Below are positions 1 through 11,061 of a stretch of 64,000 nucleotides of DNA, one piece after another. The position numbers were made by a program, and so were the translations under genes. The notes beneath the pieces were generated by a model. The model did not search any database. It was given only the letters and a program-made list of their open reading frames with translations, and was not told the DNA's origin. The stretch covers positions 62,001 through 126,000 of the forward strand of contig JAKSZP010009247.1 in NCBI GenBank assembly GCA_022478985.1. Reading direction: 5' to 3'. The DNA comes from Massospora cicadina (taxonomy: Eukaryota > Entomophthoromycota > Entomophthoromycetes > Entomophthorales > Entomophthoraceae). Position 1 is the first letter of the stretch; the number at the start of each line of letters is the position of its first letter.

Positions 1-470
1 AGAACCCACCATAATATTATTTTTTTCTTATAGACAATGTATCAAACAGAAAATTCTTCTTTTTAGTATGATATTATACAAATTAGTAATAAAACATGAC
101 CAACGTTTCAATCTATAAATAATATACAAAAGAAAATAAGATACTTATATAAACTGTTGGCACTGTATATAGCAGGGCCAATCAAAGGAACACTCTTTGA
201 AGCTGCCAAGAGTTGGACATGGTTATTTTTTACATAATTATAGCAAGGGGCCATAACTATTGGTATGTCAATGATTGCTTAACCTCAGTAAAGTCTTAGA
301 AATAGGAAGCTTATTCAAAAAATAAATAAAAATAAAAAACAACATATAATTTATTTAGAGCTTTTGGCATTTATATGTTATTGGTGTTTATTTCATCCAG
401 ATGGTTCCCTTTAGGCTGACAATATGGATCTCCCTGAGCTTCAGAAAGCCACAGAAGATGAGATGACTTC
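1..470. other. AT-rich stretch without recognisable gene
   Basis: No open frame, RNA gene or repeat boundary could be supported here. It lies beyond the integrase C terminus of the minus-strand Gypsy remnant that follows, so it may be that element's decayed 3' end, but no LTR partner is visible in the window. Confidence 0.4.
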
Positions 471-2148
471 CATTACGCCATTGTAGTCTTCCATAACCTC
501 CATGGTGGTCTCTTGGTCACCTTTTTTAGGTAGTTCCATATATTTCTTCTTTTTTCTGTTAAATTAGAGAATGGTGCCTCTAGCAACTTGTTATTGGTTA
601 TTATAGTATTAGTAGGAAGGTGGGATTTATCTTTAATATTATTCAATTCTTTTTTATCCATGATTCAAGTTCCAATAGTAATCAATTGATATACTGTTGA
701 AGAAGTACAAAATCTTTAAGGAATTGCCTCTGTAGTTGGTTGATGACCACGCCCTTTCAACACTATTAATAGTGTATTTCTGACCCACTTCTATGGTAAC
801 CTTGTAGGGGCTGAACCACGAGGTGGCAAGCTTGTTAGTTCTTTCTCTGGGGCAATAATGGTATAACATTACTAAGTCTCACAGTTGATACACTAGTAGG
901 GAGGGTCATTATAAACTAATTCAACCAGTCTCCTGGTTTGTAGTATGCACCAAAGCATCCTTGGCTAAATAATTCAAATGTATAATCACATCTTTCAGGG
1001 CTTTCAGAGTGATCTCAGAAGACTCAGGGGTTGCCAAAAATAGCATGGGTTGTCAAAAATAGTATGGGTTGTATATAAGTGGTTATTTTATACAATTGTA
1101 TGTATGACTAGTTAATAAAAATGTTTCAGTTTCATGATTCTCCAAAAATACTATAAGAATCTCCTGCCTAATTCTTGACGGAATTGTTTAGATCAGTGTA
1201 ATAATTTTCCTTCTAGCCCTCAGCTGAATAGCTTAAATCATGTTAACAAGGTTACTTCAAATTTTGGAAAAATAAGCAAACTGACTTGTAAGTTCACCCA
1301 CACACTAACTTGAATCTAGTGCTACCTCCTAAGGGCAAAAAAAACCCCATTTTATAGACCTGAAGGGGGTTTCAAGAGGATGAAAAAAATTTACCTACCA
1401 ATCATAAACTCAGGACATTTGGTATTGGCTAAGATGAAGGCTCTTAGTGATGGCTGATTTTATCAAATATATTACATCATTACTACATGAACTTGTAATA
1501 CGTGCTGATGACCAAACACTGAAAATTAAGCCCTATCAAGTTGAAAAAGTTATTGAGAGTTCTGATAAGCTGAACAGTCATTTAGCTAAATCAAGCTCCC
1601 CCTGCCTATATTGAATTCTCTCACACCTTTCATTCTATCCTGCAAGTACCATAATTACTGAGAAAAATTTTATATTAAAGGTTACTTTTTTATCTTCATT
1701 TGTATACCAATAAATTTATTAAAAGTAAAATATATTTGTGATCTTTATTTTACCCATTAAATTCTAAACAGCTCTCAAGAGTTTCAATATTCTTACATCT
1801 GGATATTGTTGAAAATCTGAGCCTAAGCACCTATGAGCAACATATTTCCAGGATTCCAACAAATATGAATAGTCTGCTACCACAAAGTGACCTGAAAGGA
1901 AACATTTTTATTACTTTTTGATACCTGAATCAATAAGAAAGTAGAGCACTTGATAGGAAATGGTTCCTTCATAATTGATCAGTAGAAACTATCATTTTAA
2001 TTGATAAAAGTGACATTAACCCTCTCAGTGGCACCATTCAGGAAAGGATTATAGGGTTTTGAAAAAGCTTGATTAGTGTTAAATAGAGTATTCAATTCTT
2101 TAATTACATTTATAGTAAAATTTAGGCTATTAATAATAAAAATACCCT
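471..2148 (-). pseudogene. D0 integrase, catalytic core and C-terminal part
   Basis: Minus-strand translation near 1990-2150 gives NGATERVN, the region carrying the third catalytic acid (the E of the D,D-35-E triad), preceded by a degenerate PYNPF equivalent of the usual YHPQ. At about 650-870 a segment with KLATSWFSPYKV resembles the GPY/F-type C-terminal module of Gypsy integrases. The stretch 960-1850 is full of stops and can only be called the decayed middle of the same gene. Integrase would insert the cDNA copy into chromosomal DNA; this copy cannot. Confidence 0.65.
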
Positions 2149-2153
2149 TGGGC
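2149..2153 (+). repeat. Target-site duplication TGGGC (left) of element E
   Basis: TGGGC lies directly before the first base of the left LTR and again at 4877-4881 directly after the right LTR. The D0 integrase reading resumes across the pair. Confidence 0.85.
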
Positions 2154-2683
2154 TGTCAGGATTCTCCCTTTATTGGGGAAAGCCTCAACTAGGGTCATGA
2201 CCCACCTATGGGCAGATGCTGGATTGGGCTCCTCATTAACTTGTTTTTAGCCTGATCTGAAATATCAGGGATCAGCCCTGATAGTTAATTTTATAATTAA
2301 ATTCAAATTTGACACCAGCAACTAATGCTGAGGATGTTGAAGCTCAATTGGGTTGCAGCAAAATCCCTTTTGGCACTTACACTCAATCAAATTACCCTTT
2401 TAAAAGCACCAGTGAATTATGCCAAAGATGGTCCCACTCCCCTTGTTTTTTTATTTTATTTATTAATACATATTCGTTGATTCCCAATCCCAATCCCACC
2501 CATTCCTGATCCATCAAGGTTCCATAAATACCTCAAGAATCATTTCAATATAATACCATTTTTTCACTTATCTCCTTTCTTTTTTTAGTTTTACTTAAGG
2601 TCTTAATGGCCTATTAACTTGCTGGGGGCTTTGGGGCCCTGACAATAACAGGCCAGGTTGGAGTCCCTTCCTGAAGTCCCACA
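2154..2683 (+). repeat. Left LTR of element E
   Basis: This 530-bp LTR aligns along its whole length with 4347-4876. Shared landmarks are the start TGTYRGGATTCTC, the block TATGGGCAGATGCTGG and the tail AGTCCYAMACA-like end. Confidence 0.85.
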
Positions 2684-2703
2684 TTGGTGCTCACTACAGG
2701 GGC
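2684..2703 (+). promoter_or_regulatory. Primer-binding site of element E
   Basis: TTGGTGCTCACTACAGGGGC begins immediately after the left LTR. The same motif follows the 5' LTRs of elements C, F, J and K, so it is very likely the minus-strand primer site, complementary to a tRNA ending ..AGTGAGCACCA. Confidence 0.75.
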
Positions 2704-3137
2704 ACCCAAGTTCTCAGAAAAAACTAAAATAATAAGGAGGAGGGGCAGTCCCTGGCCTCTGACTAAGAGGGCAAGCCAGGATAAGGGGGTCTAGTGCCCC
2801 CCAAAACTAGCCTGGGTGACCAATCCTAGGTTACCAGGATGTCATCCCCAATTCCAGCTATTATGCTAATGCCAGACCCAGCGCCAATGCTGGGACCTCC
2901 TCCCAATGCCAGCCCCCATGCCAATGCTGGCCCCAGCACTGATGCCAGGTATCAACCCTGATGCCTGGACCTCCTCTCATTGCTGGCCTCCACACCAATG
3001 CTGGGTGTCAGACCCAATTCTAGCCCAGCGCTGATACTGGCTCTTACACCAATGCTAAGGCCACTCCCTGATGATGCTTGCCAGATTCCGCCATTGTGTC
3101 TGCACCAGCTACCTTGGCCCGTTCCACCCTGCCACCC
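2704..3137 (+). other. Internal region of element E with degenerate short tandem repeats
   Basis: From about 2860 to 3065 imperfect units of roughly 20-25 bp recur around CCAATGCTGG and ATGCCAGCCCC. One plus frame reads as an Ala/Pro/Asn-rich stretch without a long intact ORF. The piece continues at 4292-4346 beyond the nested solo LTR, where the purine tract sits. No known domain is visible; it may be a remnant of a gag tail or simply non-coding. Confidence 0.6.
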
Positions 3138-4286
3138 TGTAAAAAGTTATTGGTTCTGGTTGTTATTGGTCAATAACCCCATTAAACTTATTACTGCACA
3201 GGTTCAGTTCTTGTACAATCCATCTGTGTTGTGTAGTATTTGATATTATTGATTGATAATAGTATGACAACTATTATTGGTAGTTGAGTGGAATTCTTAG
3301 ATCTTGGCCCAAAGCTTGGCCAGTATTCCCACTCAATTTACTCAAGATGTCTTGATATAGGGATTTGATCCCTTGTTTTGTCCAACCCAGATTTTCTCTG
3401 AGATTCCCTGGTGACAGTCTCTTTGGTCTAACACACAGTCAGCAACAATCCCCAATTGTTTCTCCTTCTTCTATAGATCCCCGCTCAGATCTTTACTCTT
3501 TTAAAAGAGTCTCCCAATTATTGCACACAGCAATAATATCCTTGAGAAGAATAAAACAATTGAAAGCTGATAAAGTTTACTCTTAAACTATATAATAGAT
3601 GAAAAACTATAGAACTGTATATATGTAGTGCTATCTAACTGTTTTTTATTGTATATATTCTAGGAAATTTATAGTGGGGATTCAGTTGTCTAACCCTTGG
3701 TTGACATTTTTTCAATGAAATGGCAGCCGTTGCCATTGAATCACCCATCCTCATCTTGGCAGCGATGGTCTTCCCCATCCTGGATAGAATTCCATAGTTG
3801 GACATCCTTGAGACCTAAATGGAAAGAGTCAAAAAACGTGTCCCCAACGTTTTCCTCTCAATCCAAGTGAACCAACCATATAATGGATAGCGACCTTCTT
3901 AGGTAATGGGACTTATTACCCATTAAGGCAGGTCACAAACCAACTGACCAATTTGCTAGTTGCAGGCAGCATCACTCGCCTCACAACTTATTACTTACAT
4001 TCCCAATCAGTTGGTGATGAAACCTTACTGATCCTAATTAGTACACCTGATATTTAATTACTATCAGATTCCCCTATTTTGTTGGCAACTCCACCCAAAG
4101 AGATCCTAAGCATTCATCATGATCGATCCCCAACAGATATGAGCAGATGAATATTCTAAAATCCGCCAAACATAGTTACTCTGAGATTAGGGTCCACCAA
4201 TTTCCAATTCACCTCGCATTAGGTAATTATCCCCTAGAGATTTCTGGTAATCTAGCAGGATGTGAATATGGGCAAAAATCCCAACA
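3138..4286 (-). repeat. Solo LTR of the element F family inside E
   Basis: This 1149-bp sequence is similar end to end to the LTRs of element F (29660-30954 and 36938-38230), with the terminal motifs TGTAAAAA and CCCAACA as read on the plus strand. It is flanked by the 5-bp duplication CACCC (3133-3137 and 4287-4291), so a full element recombined out and left one LTR. Confidence 0.85.
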
Positions 4287-4346
4287 CACCCAAATCTGGT
4301 ACCCCTGCCTTGGCTCTGACCCCTAGTCAAGGCTTGGAGGGGGCTC

Positions 4347-4876
4347 TGTTGGGATTCTCTCTTTTATTGGGGGAAGCCTCAACTAGGTTCATGACCCACC
4401 TATGGGCAGATGCTGGATTGGGCTCCTCATTAACTTGTTTTTAGCCTGATCTGAAATATCAGGGATAAGCCCTGATAATTAATTTTATAATTAAATTCAA
4501 ATTTGACACCAGCAATTAATGCTGTGGATGTTGAAGCTCAATCAGGTTGTGGCAAAATCCATTTTGGCACTCACACCCAATCAAGTTCCCTTTGGGACCA
4601 CCAGAGGATTATGCCAAGGATGGTCTCGCTCCCCTTGTATTATTGATTTATTTATTTATACTTAATCATTGATTCCATTCCTAATTCCATCCATTCCTGA
4701 TCCATCAAGATTCCATAAATACCTCAAGGATCATTTTAATAAACTATCAATTCTCACCTATCTCCTTTCCTTTTTTAGTTTTACTTAAGGCCTTAATGGC
4801 CTATTAAATCGCTGGGAGCTTCAGGGTCCTGACAACAATGAACTAGGTTGGAGTTCCCTATCCCAAAGTCCTAACA
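4347..4876 (+). repeat. Right LTR of element E
   Basis: It is the 530-bp partner of the left LTR, preceded by the purine tract GGAGGGGGCTC and followed by the target duplication TGGGC (4877-4881). Confidence 0.85.
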
Positions 4877-4881
4877 TGGGC

Positions 4882-5320
4882 TTTCATGCTGTGTGAAGAG
4901 ATGCCAGTACAATAAGGTTAATGCCTGAGTATTGGCTGTAGATTTTTATGTCTTAAATCCATGTGGTAAGGTAATCCATAGCTGATATTATATATCAATG
5001 GCCATGGGATCCTGTGGGCAAAGGGCCTATGATTTCAATGCTTACCCTGTGGAAAGAGGCTAAAGGAGCAATGACTTGATGTTGAATCTAAGGTTGGGCT
5101 TTTCATGCTGTTGATAAGTGATACAAAGACTCAAAAACATTTTTAATTGAGTTAAATACTCCATCCCAGAAATATTGTGAGCTTTACCATTGGTGGTTTT
5201 ATGTACTTCACAATGCTAAGTGGTAGAATGACCCTCTATAATACCATCATTACTTTCAGAGGGAAAACGTAGGGTAGCCATTTTCTTGACTATTTTTACA
5301 GCATATCATCAGTTATCTGT
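4882..5320 (-). pseudogene. D0 integrase, zinc-binding region and first core strands
   Basis: Minus-strand reading shows a histidine pair followed by LSLCITYQQ, then CPQDPMAIDI, which fits the HHCC zinc finger and the start of the integrase core. The frame ends at ..LFTQHES at the E insertion site and continues at 2148 with GIFIIN, so E sits in the middle of the core. Several stops are present. Confidence 0.6.
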
Positions 5321-5479
5321 GTATGAGTTGCTCTCTACCTGTTTTCACTATTGATTTCAGGGGTCTCTAGTAGCCAAAAGTCAGAATGACAAAATAGAAC
5401 ATATTAGTGGTCCTTTTTAAAGTTTTAACAGTCAATACTAGCAAATATAAAAGTCTGTCAGAATTTTAGTTATTCCTCA

Positions 5480-6990
5480 TTTGGTCAATGAACAAATGAT
5501 AAAATTGTAGCTTTGTTTTATATGGCCACTGGGAAATATGGCCATTGGGGTCTCACATCTGTTGCAGCCAGCAGAGAAAGGTGTGATCAGTTATTACCTT
5601 AGTTTTTTTCATATATAGGTAAGGATGGAAATGTTTAATGGCAAGGATCACAGCCAATACTTGCATTAAGAAATCCTATGCTTTTTTTCAGCTTTAGACA
5701 GAGTTTTACTTTAGTATGTATTAGGATGACTCACTTGGTTGTTGTCATGTTGTACAATAATGGCGCCAACAGCAACATTGCTATTGTTGGTGAAGAGTAA
5801 GAAAGACATATCAAATCTGGGGTACATTATCACAGGACTTTTAGTTAGTGCCAGTCTTGGCGCATTAAAGAATTGCTATTGCAATAATTCCCAGTGGAAT
5901 GGTACATTATATTGTAATTGATAATACAAGGGTTCTTCAAGCTTGGTAAAATGGTGAATAAATTAGCAGTATTACCCTACCATTCCCAAAAAAGCTTGAA
6001 TGTCCCTCAGACTTCTTGGTGGGGAAATCTTATGTATAGCTGTGACTTTATCTGGCAATTGTTGGATTCCTTCTTTTAAATTTCAATTTTGTTTGAGGTG
6101 GGGAGGAGTGGTAGCATAGTGGGGTGGTTCCTGCTCCATCTGGGTCAAGTTTTGGTTGAAACATGTTTGAAACCAGCAAAGGCTAAAAACACTCAGCATG
6201 GTATATTTGTCCCAAGGTTGAACCACCTTATTTACTTTTATTTGAGGTGGGACAGCCTGGGGATGATACCTCACTTATTAAGGGAATCAAAGAAATGGGA
6301 AAGGAGGATAAAACCTGGAGAACCTTCAAACAAGGTGTATGATAGGCCAGGAACTCCATAGACCACCTTGCTATTTGCTATATTGGTTTGGGGCATTGGT
6401 GCAACGCCAACACAGTCATAATTGTCCTCTACCCAAAGTTCATCTACCAGGATCAAATTTGGGGAGGCAGTGGTATTGAGTCCATAATCTACCACTGGGG
6501 TATCCTCCCCTTGGATTCCTTCTTTTGTCACCTTATGTCCTAAAACTCAAATTCAGTGAAAAATATGCACTTAGACTGTTTCAATTTAAATTGCTGTTCT
6601 TATATGCTTGAAGACTTGCTGCAAATAATTTAGATATGATCTAATATTATAAAAGAAGATGTTGATATCTTCTAATTTACCATAATGCAGGACATATTCA
6701 GATCCCCAGATTACTATCCATGGCTTGGTGGAAGGTAGCAGGGGCATTGCATAGCTCCTGTGGCATTTTTGTAGACTTAACAGTCCTTATTTATTTATAA
6801 GAGCACACTTAGCTTGGTCCACCAGGGCCAGTTCTATCTGCTAGTAACTGCTAGCTGAGTTTATTGCTAAGAAGAACTGTGAACTTGCCAGCATCCAGAG
6901 GAAATGTCAATCCTGGGTAAGGAATGGCTGTTTTTTAAGTTAATGGGTTTAATTTATAACAATCATCACCAATCTGTTGGAACTTATGCT
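5480..6990 (-). pseudogene. D0 reverse transcriptase and RNase H
   Basis: On the minus strand the connection domain (SLRDIQAFLGMVG) is followed by the RNase H start (SFLLFTNNSNVAVGAI, where an aspartate of the usual FTDAS is now asparagine) and VSHPNTY. The palm lies at about 6560-6990 with a decayed catalytic box. The RT frame is interrupted at KEGIQ by the retroposed insert at 6078-6510 and resumes in register after it. Not functional. Confidence 0.65.
6062..6526 (-). mobile_element. 433-bp retroposed insert with 16-bp target duplications
   Basis: The 16-mer TTGGATTCCTTCTTTT occurs at 6062-6077 and 6511-6526, and the D0 RT reading is continuous if the 6078-6510 segment and one copy are removed. 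On the minus strand the duplication begins AAAA and the insert ends in an A-rich tail, which fits LINE-type target-primed insertion. The minus strand also carries a short open stretch with no recognisable domain. On the plus strand TAGCATAGTGG (6112-6122) matches a tRNA A box and GGGTCAAGTTTTGG (6142-6155) resembles a B box with one base missing, so a tRNA-derived SINE in the other orientation is an alternative. Confidence 0.7.
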
Positions 6991-7329
6991 TCAGCAAATC
7001 GGTTCAATTTAGTTTGTCATTCAGTTGATCCAAAAGCTTCTAACTTAAGATTCTAACTCAATTATCAACAATATCTATGGATCATCATTCATTTCATACT
7101 AGAAAAGTTGTCATATAGAATCCTCTTGTCATTCTCTACCTGACCAAGTTCAGTATGCTAAAGATCTTGCTAGTGGAGGCATTGACACACTGAAAGAAGT
7201 AGTGCAAAATCAGCACCTATAAATATTTGCTAACTTTATATTTATTTGAGGCAAGCTGACCAGAGGACGGACATTACTGAAACTAAAACTAACTAAAAAC
7301 TAAAATAACTACTTAGTTCAAACAAAACG

Positions 7330-9090
7330 CCCTAATGAGCAGATTGAGTGAAACACATTGAAAACTACCAACCAGATGGGCAGCGGAAACTGCTTATCCC
7401 TTCATGGCGGAAGGGGAGGGGGGTCAGGGGGCTCATCTTTGGCAGCAGCTTCTTCCTCCCATAGTAGAGTGCATGTCATGGCTGACAGTAATGGCGTTGG
7501 GGCATCTGCGGCATGGGGTTCAATATCTCTGATAATTGGGATTTCATGGAAATTACCAGCTAGATAAATGGCACTGAGATATTTGGGAAAGCTTTTTCAG
7601 CTTTGATGTGGGCGTCTTGGAGTTTAACAAACGTGGCAATGTTGGTTCATATTATTTTTGCTTTTGGATTCCGTGCTATAGTTGCCACGTTCTGGATAGC
7701 ATTGTTTACATTTTTGTGTAGCTGGTTCACTGTGATTTTACTTTTTGGGGTTAAGGTTGCAGGGATAACAGGAGGTGGAATTCCTCCTGTGAGAATCGCT
7801 ACTGATTTAGCGATGTCTTTACACAGGGGACAACAATCTGGTGTTGCAGCTGCTTTGAGCGCAAGCTGGTGATCACTGTGAAACAATTTGGCATTTGGCT
7901 GTGGGGTGTATAGTCAAGGGAGGTATCTGGCGTCCTATTCTGCATTAACAAACCGCTTGATTTGCAGTTATGTTTTTTCTTGAACTTACATGATTTGTTA
8001 ATTTCAGTCAATAATTCCCATGGATTTTGGTTGAATTGGATTGGGGAATCAGCGTACAAATGAGGTTTGGTTGATTCAATTGAGGAAGCATGGGATCAAA
8101 CTGGGATCCAATCTGATGCTTGATTGGAGGAATTATTTGTGGCATTGGGGCGAGGAGGAGGCTGATTGGTGGCTGCAGGTGCAGCTGCAGCAACCATCTT
8201 TGGGGGTGGGGGAGGTAGGAATGTGCCCCATACCAGAACTTGTACAGGGTGGGCAGCGGATTGGAGGTTGGCGGATTGGTTGTCTGATCTGTCAGAAGTG
8301 GTTAAGGAGGGGCACTTGCGTTTTGAGTGGTCCAACTCAAAACATGATGGATAGATTGTCCGCCCTCAATGCGGGCCCAAAATGGATGGTCAGGCGCTGA
8401 GGGAATAACGGTGCACAGCGGAATTGACACAGCAATTTTGTTAAATTAAGGGCTGATCATGGCATATGCCTGAGGCCCAGCAAGTCATGTGGCCCCATTT
8501 GGGACCACAAATTGTAAGATGAGGTTGGAGACATAGGCTGCCAAACCATCCATCAGCTCCTGGTGGAGCACTTCAGGGAGGAGGTGGGTGGGCAAACAAG
8601 CAAACTGAACCACCAAGGTGGTGTCCGCTGGGAGCTGAGTCCAAGTTGTAGGGAGAGGGGTTCCCTGGAATACCAGGGGCACAGTTGCTGCAGTGGCAGC
8701 GTCAGCTTTGCAGGTGAAGCTGAGGTCAAAATAACCCTTGTAGGGGCAGAAATCTATAAATCTGGCGGGTGTCATTACCGCCTGTGCCATTTCAATAATG
8801 GCTTAGTCGTGGTATGGGAATAGTTTCCCATATTCAACCTTTAGGCCATAGAGCATGTTGCTCCAGGGGAGCATTAGGGGGCAGCGAGGTACCGCTTGGG
8901 TACAAGCAAGGTGGGCATCAAGGCCCTTAGGTGGAATGAATCGTCCCATGGGTTTGGAATGACTGGGTAAACCAGTCCTAGCGCGTTTTCCTGCCAGATG
9001 GAAAATGGCGGGGCGTTTCACCGCTGCCCCACACTGGAGCAGCCAGCGGAGAATCTGAGGGCATCAGAGCAAAACTACATTGGCAAATTT
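7330..9090 (-). pseudogene. LINE ORF1-like (gag-type) remnant, GC-richer block
   Basis: This block is clearly richer in G and C than its surroundings. On the minus strand an open stretch at 8485-8790 reads as an RNA-binding type domain with LPTHLLPEVLHQELMDGLAAY. It is followed after stops by CTVIPSAPDHPFW, then CFELDHSKRKCP, which looks like a CCHC zinc knuckle with one cysteine replaced, and then a Pro/Ala-rich tail. That order matches ORF1 proteins of fungal Tad1-like LINEs. No endonuclease or RT follows, so it is a truncated piece. The assignment rests on weak motif similarity. Confidence 0.45.
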
Positions 9091-9699
9091 GATTTGTCTT
9101 ATTAATTCATGTAATTTTGCTTGGAAAGTTATGCCAAGCGGAAAGAGAATACCTGCTAACTTTAGTTTTTTAAATATAATTTTTTACCTCCAAATTTAGT
9201 TTACCTTTAGTTGATTTTTGGAGCTTTTTCAGTAGCTCCTCCCTGGACTTTGGTAGAACAGTTATAACATTTTACTACAATAGGCCCTCATCATCAATTA
9301 GAGATCTCATTCTAGCTTACCAGATCCTGTTCTTAGGCACTCAGCTCTCCCCACTAACTTTACTTCAGCGGTACAATATTATCTCATCCATACTGTTACA
9401 CTTTGGAAAAATGACTGCCCTCAGCTACCCCTATCCCAACAAAAAGTTGTGTTTTCTTCAAAGTGCTCTTCCAAGTTACCTAGTGAATAAACAAATTAAC
9501 AATGGGTGAAAATAATTAAGACCTCAATTGGTATTTTTCCAGATATTTTTAGCGTTACTCAATGGGTGAACACTAAAAAGAAATTATAATCCTGAAAACA
9601 ACAAACCCAACAAAATACAGTTCCACGCTACTCTTGAAATTTTACCCTAACTCTTCAACCTCAAAATTATAAGTTGAGCCATCATATGTTTATTATACT

Positions 9700-10690
9700 A
9701 TTATCAATTATTAGTAGGTGCTCTTTTTCCAGGAAAATACTCCCATAAAAAACAAGGGTCCTTTGTTCCAGCTATTATGAGAGCTTTATATGATACTGCT
9801 ACCTTATCCAGCTCAGAGATGGGAGTGTCTCACACTGAGCAATATTTATGCCAGTTTGTACAACCCACCATCTATTATATAATTCAAATGATGGGAATTC
9901 TTTATCAAGAGATACTGAGAGGATTTACTTTGTTACAGGAGCTGCACTCTATTTGATATAATACTACAATTCAGCTTCCTCAGTTGTAATAGATGATCAT
10001 GAGGCTATTCTCATAAACCAAAATTAAACTGTTTCTATCCAAAATTAACCCTCCCAATTAAACTTAAAGTATCTATATTTCTTTAAGTGGAAGTTGCTAC
10101 CATATTTACTGAAACAGCCATCATAATCAAGAATTGAATGTAACAATCAATTACTGCTCTTTCTGGCCGCCTTACTACTTTTATTGAGTAAATTTTGGGA
10201 TTGATGGTTCATTCTGAGGTGCCACTCCAATAAGTGTAAAAGGCCCCAGAATTGCAAGCAACTTCCAGGTTTTCCTGGTCCCAGATGTCCACAAGGCCCC
10301 ACTGGAATAGAGAAACAGTTGGCCCTGAAGGAACAATGGGTCCTTCTGGAAATTATGGGAATTAAGGGCCTCTTGGAGCTCCTGGTCCTTCTGGTTATGG
10401 TCTTCCTGGTCCTCCTGGAGATTATGTCCCTCCTGGGACCCTGGGGCCTCCTGGACCTGCAGTGCACTTACTTTCCCCTCCAAATGAACACTTGCTGAGT
10501 GAACATGTTCACACTTTGTAACAAGATATTGGAGCTAATACTTGAAACTGCTAGTTACACCATACATGAGAGCTTATTAATCCAAGGTTTACCTTTTCTG
10601 TTATTAAGGAGGGGTAAACAATGCTTACACCTCTATGATTTCCTTGCCTTAGATTTAAATCTTCAAAAAGGAATTTATCAGATTTAGTAA
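9700..10690 (+). pseudogene. Element B gag remnant with collagen-like Gly-X-Y tail
   Basis: An open stretch at about 9755-9955 reads as helical gag-like sequence (ALYDTATLSSSEMGVSHTEQ). A degenerate knuckle-like CHSNKCKRPQNC follows at about 10210-10250. Directly after it, across frameshifts at about 10255-10470, the plus strand encodes glycine-proline triplets such as GAPGPSGYGLPGPPGDY and GTLGPPGPA with one in-frame stop. Glycine recurs every third residue over most of this stretch, as in collagen-like sequences. The gag assignment is an inference from position upstream of pol. Confidence 0.45.
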
Positions 10691-11056
10691 TATAACTATG
10701 GGCTCTAATCTCTAATCTAAACTAACATGGTAAGCTTGAACCCTTAAAAATTTAGATTACAACATAAAGCTTCTACTAATTTTCTGATTTCTCAAATTGA
10801 GGCTGTTAAAGACAATATAAATGGTTTTTAAAACAAGCTGATTAAAACAGAGTTCTTGTACCTCACTCCAAATCTGAATTGTTTGAGGCTAAATGAGCTA
10901 GCCCAGTGGGTGTCAACGTTATTTCTGCTTCTGTAGTAAAAACTTACAAACTTTCTAATAGAAAAATTTACCCTTGAAGGGGGTAATATTGCCTTTTTTT
11001 CTTTATACCTATGAGAACATGATGGAGGAAGCTCTTGGTCATTTAAAAGGTAAATA

Positions 11057-11061
11057 CTTAC
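11057..11061 (+). repeat. Target-site duplication CTTAC (left) of element A
   Basis: CTTAC lies directly before the 5' LTR of A and again at 17026-17030 directly after the 3' LTR. Confidence 0.9.

Larger units (their letters stand above)
2154..4876 (+). mobile_element. Element E: small non-autonomous LTR retrotransposon (TRIM-like)
   Basis: Two direct repeats of exactly 530 bp (2154-2683 and 4347-4876), starting TGTCAGGATT/TGTTGGGATT and ending CACA/AACA, are flanked by TGGGC duplications. A primer-binding site follows the left LTR directly and a purine tract (GGAGGGGGCTC) precedes the right LTR. After removing a solo LTR nested at 3138-4286, the internal region is only about 0.5 kb and has no protease, RT or integrase. 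That is the structure of a TRIM-type element mobilised in trans. The LTRs differ at many sites, so the insertion is old. Confidence 0.85.
471..7300 (-). mobile_element. Decayed Ty3/Gypsy element D0 (pol), interrupted
   Basis: Read on the minus strand from high to low coordinates, the order is RT, RNase H, integrase zinc region, integrase core and integrase C terminus, which is the Ty3/Gypsy order. Every domain has stops and frameshifts. The integrase is split by element E (2154-4876) and the RT by a 433-bp retroposed insert (6078-6510). Across both interruptions the integrase or RT reading resumes at the matching place, which supports one ancestral element. No LTR or primer site for D0 was found. 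The 7000-7330 part should hold protease/gag but nothing specific can be recognised. Confidence 0.75.

Noticed and set aside
6271..6531. 86-codon minus-strand ORF as a host gene
   Set aside because: Its first codons lie in the target duplication that belongs to D0 RT, so the frame is partly created by the insertion.
8041..8823. Plus-strand ORFs of 86-119 codons in the GC-rich block
   Set aside because: They lie opposite the more protein-like minus-strand frames and have biased Trp/Gly composition typical of antisense shadows.
10147..10483. Two minus-strand ORFs of about 100 codons
   Set aside because: They are the complement of the Gly-Pro repeat on the plus strand, rich in Gln/Glu/Arg as expected from GGNCCN read backwards.
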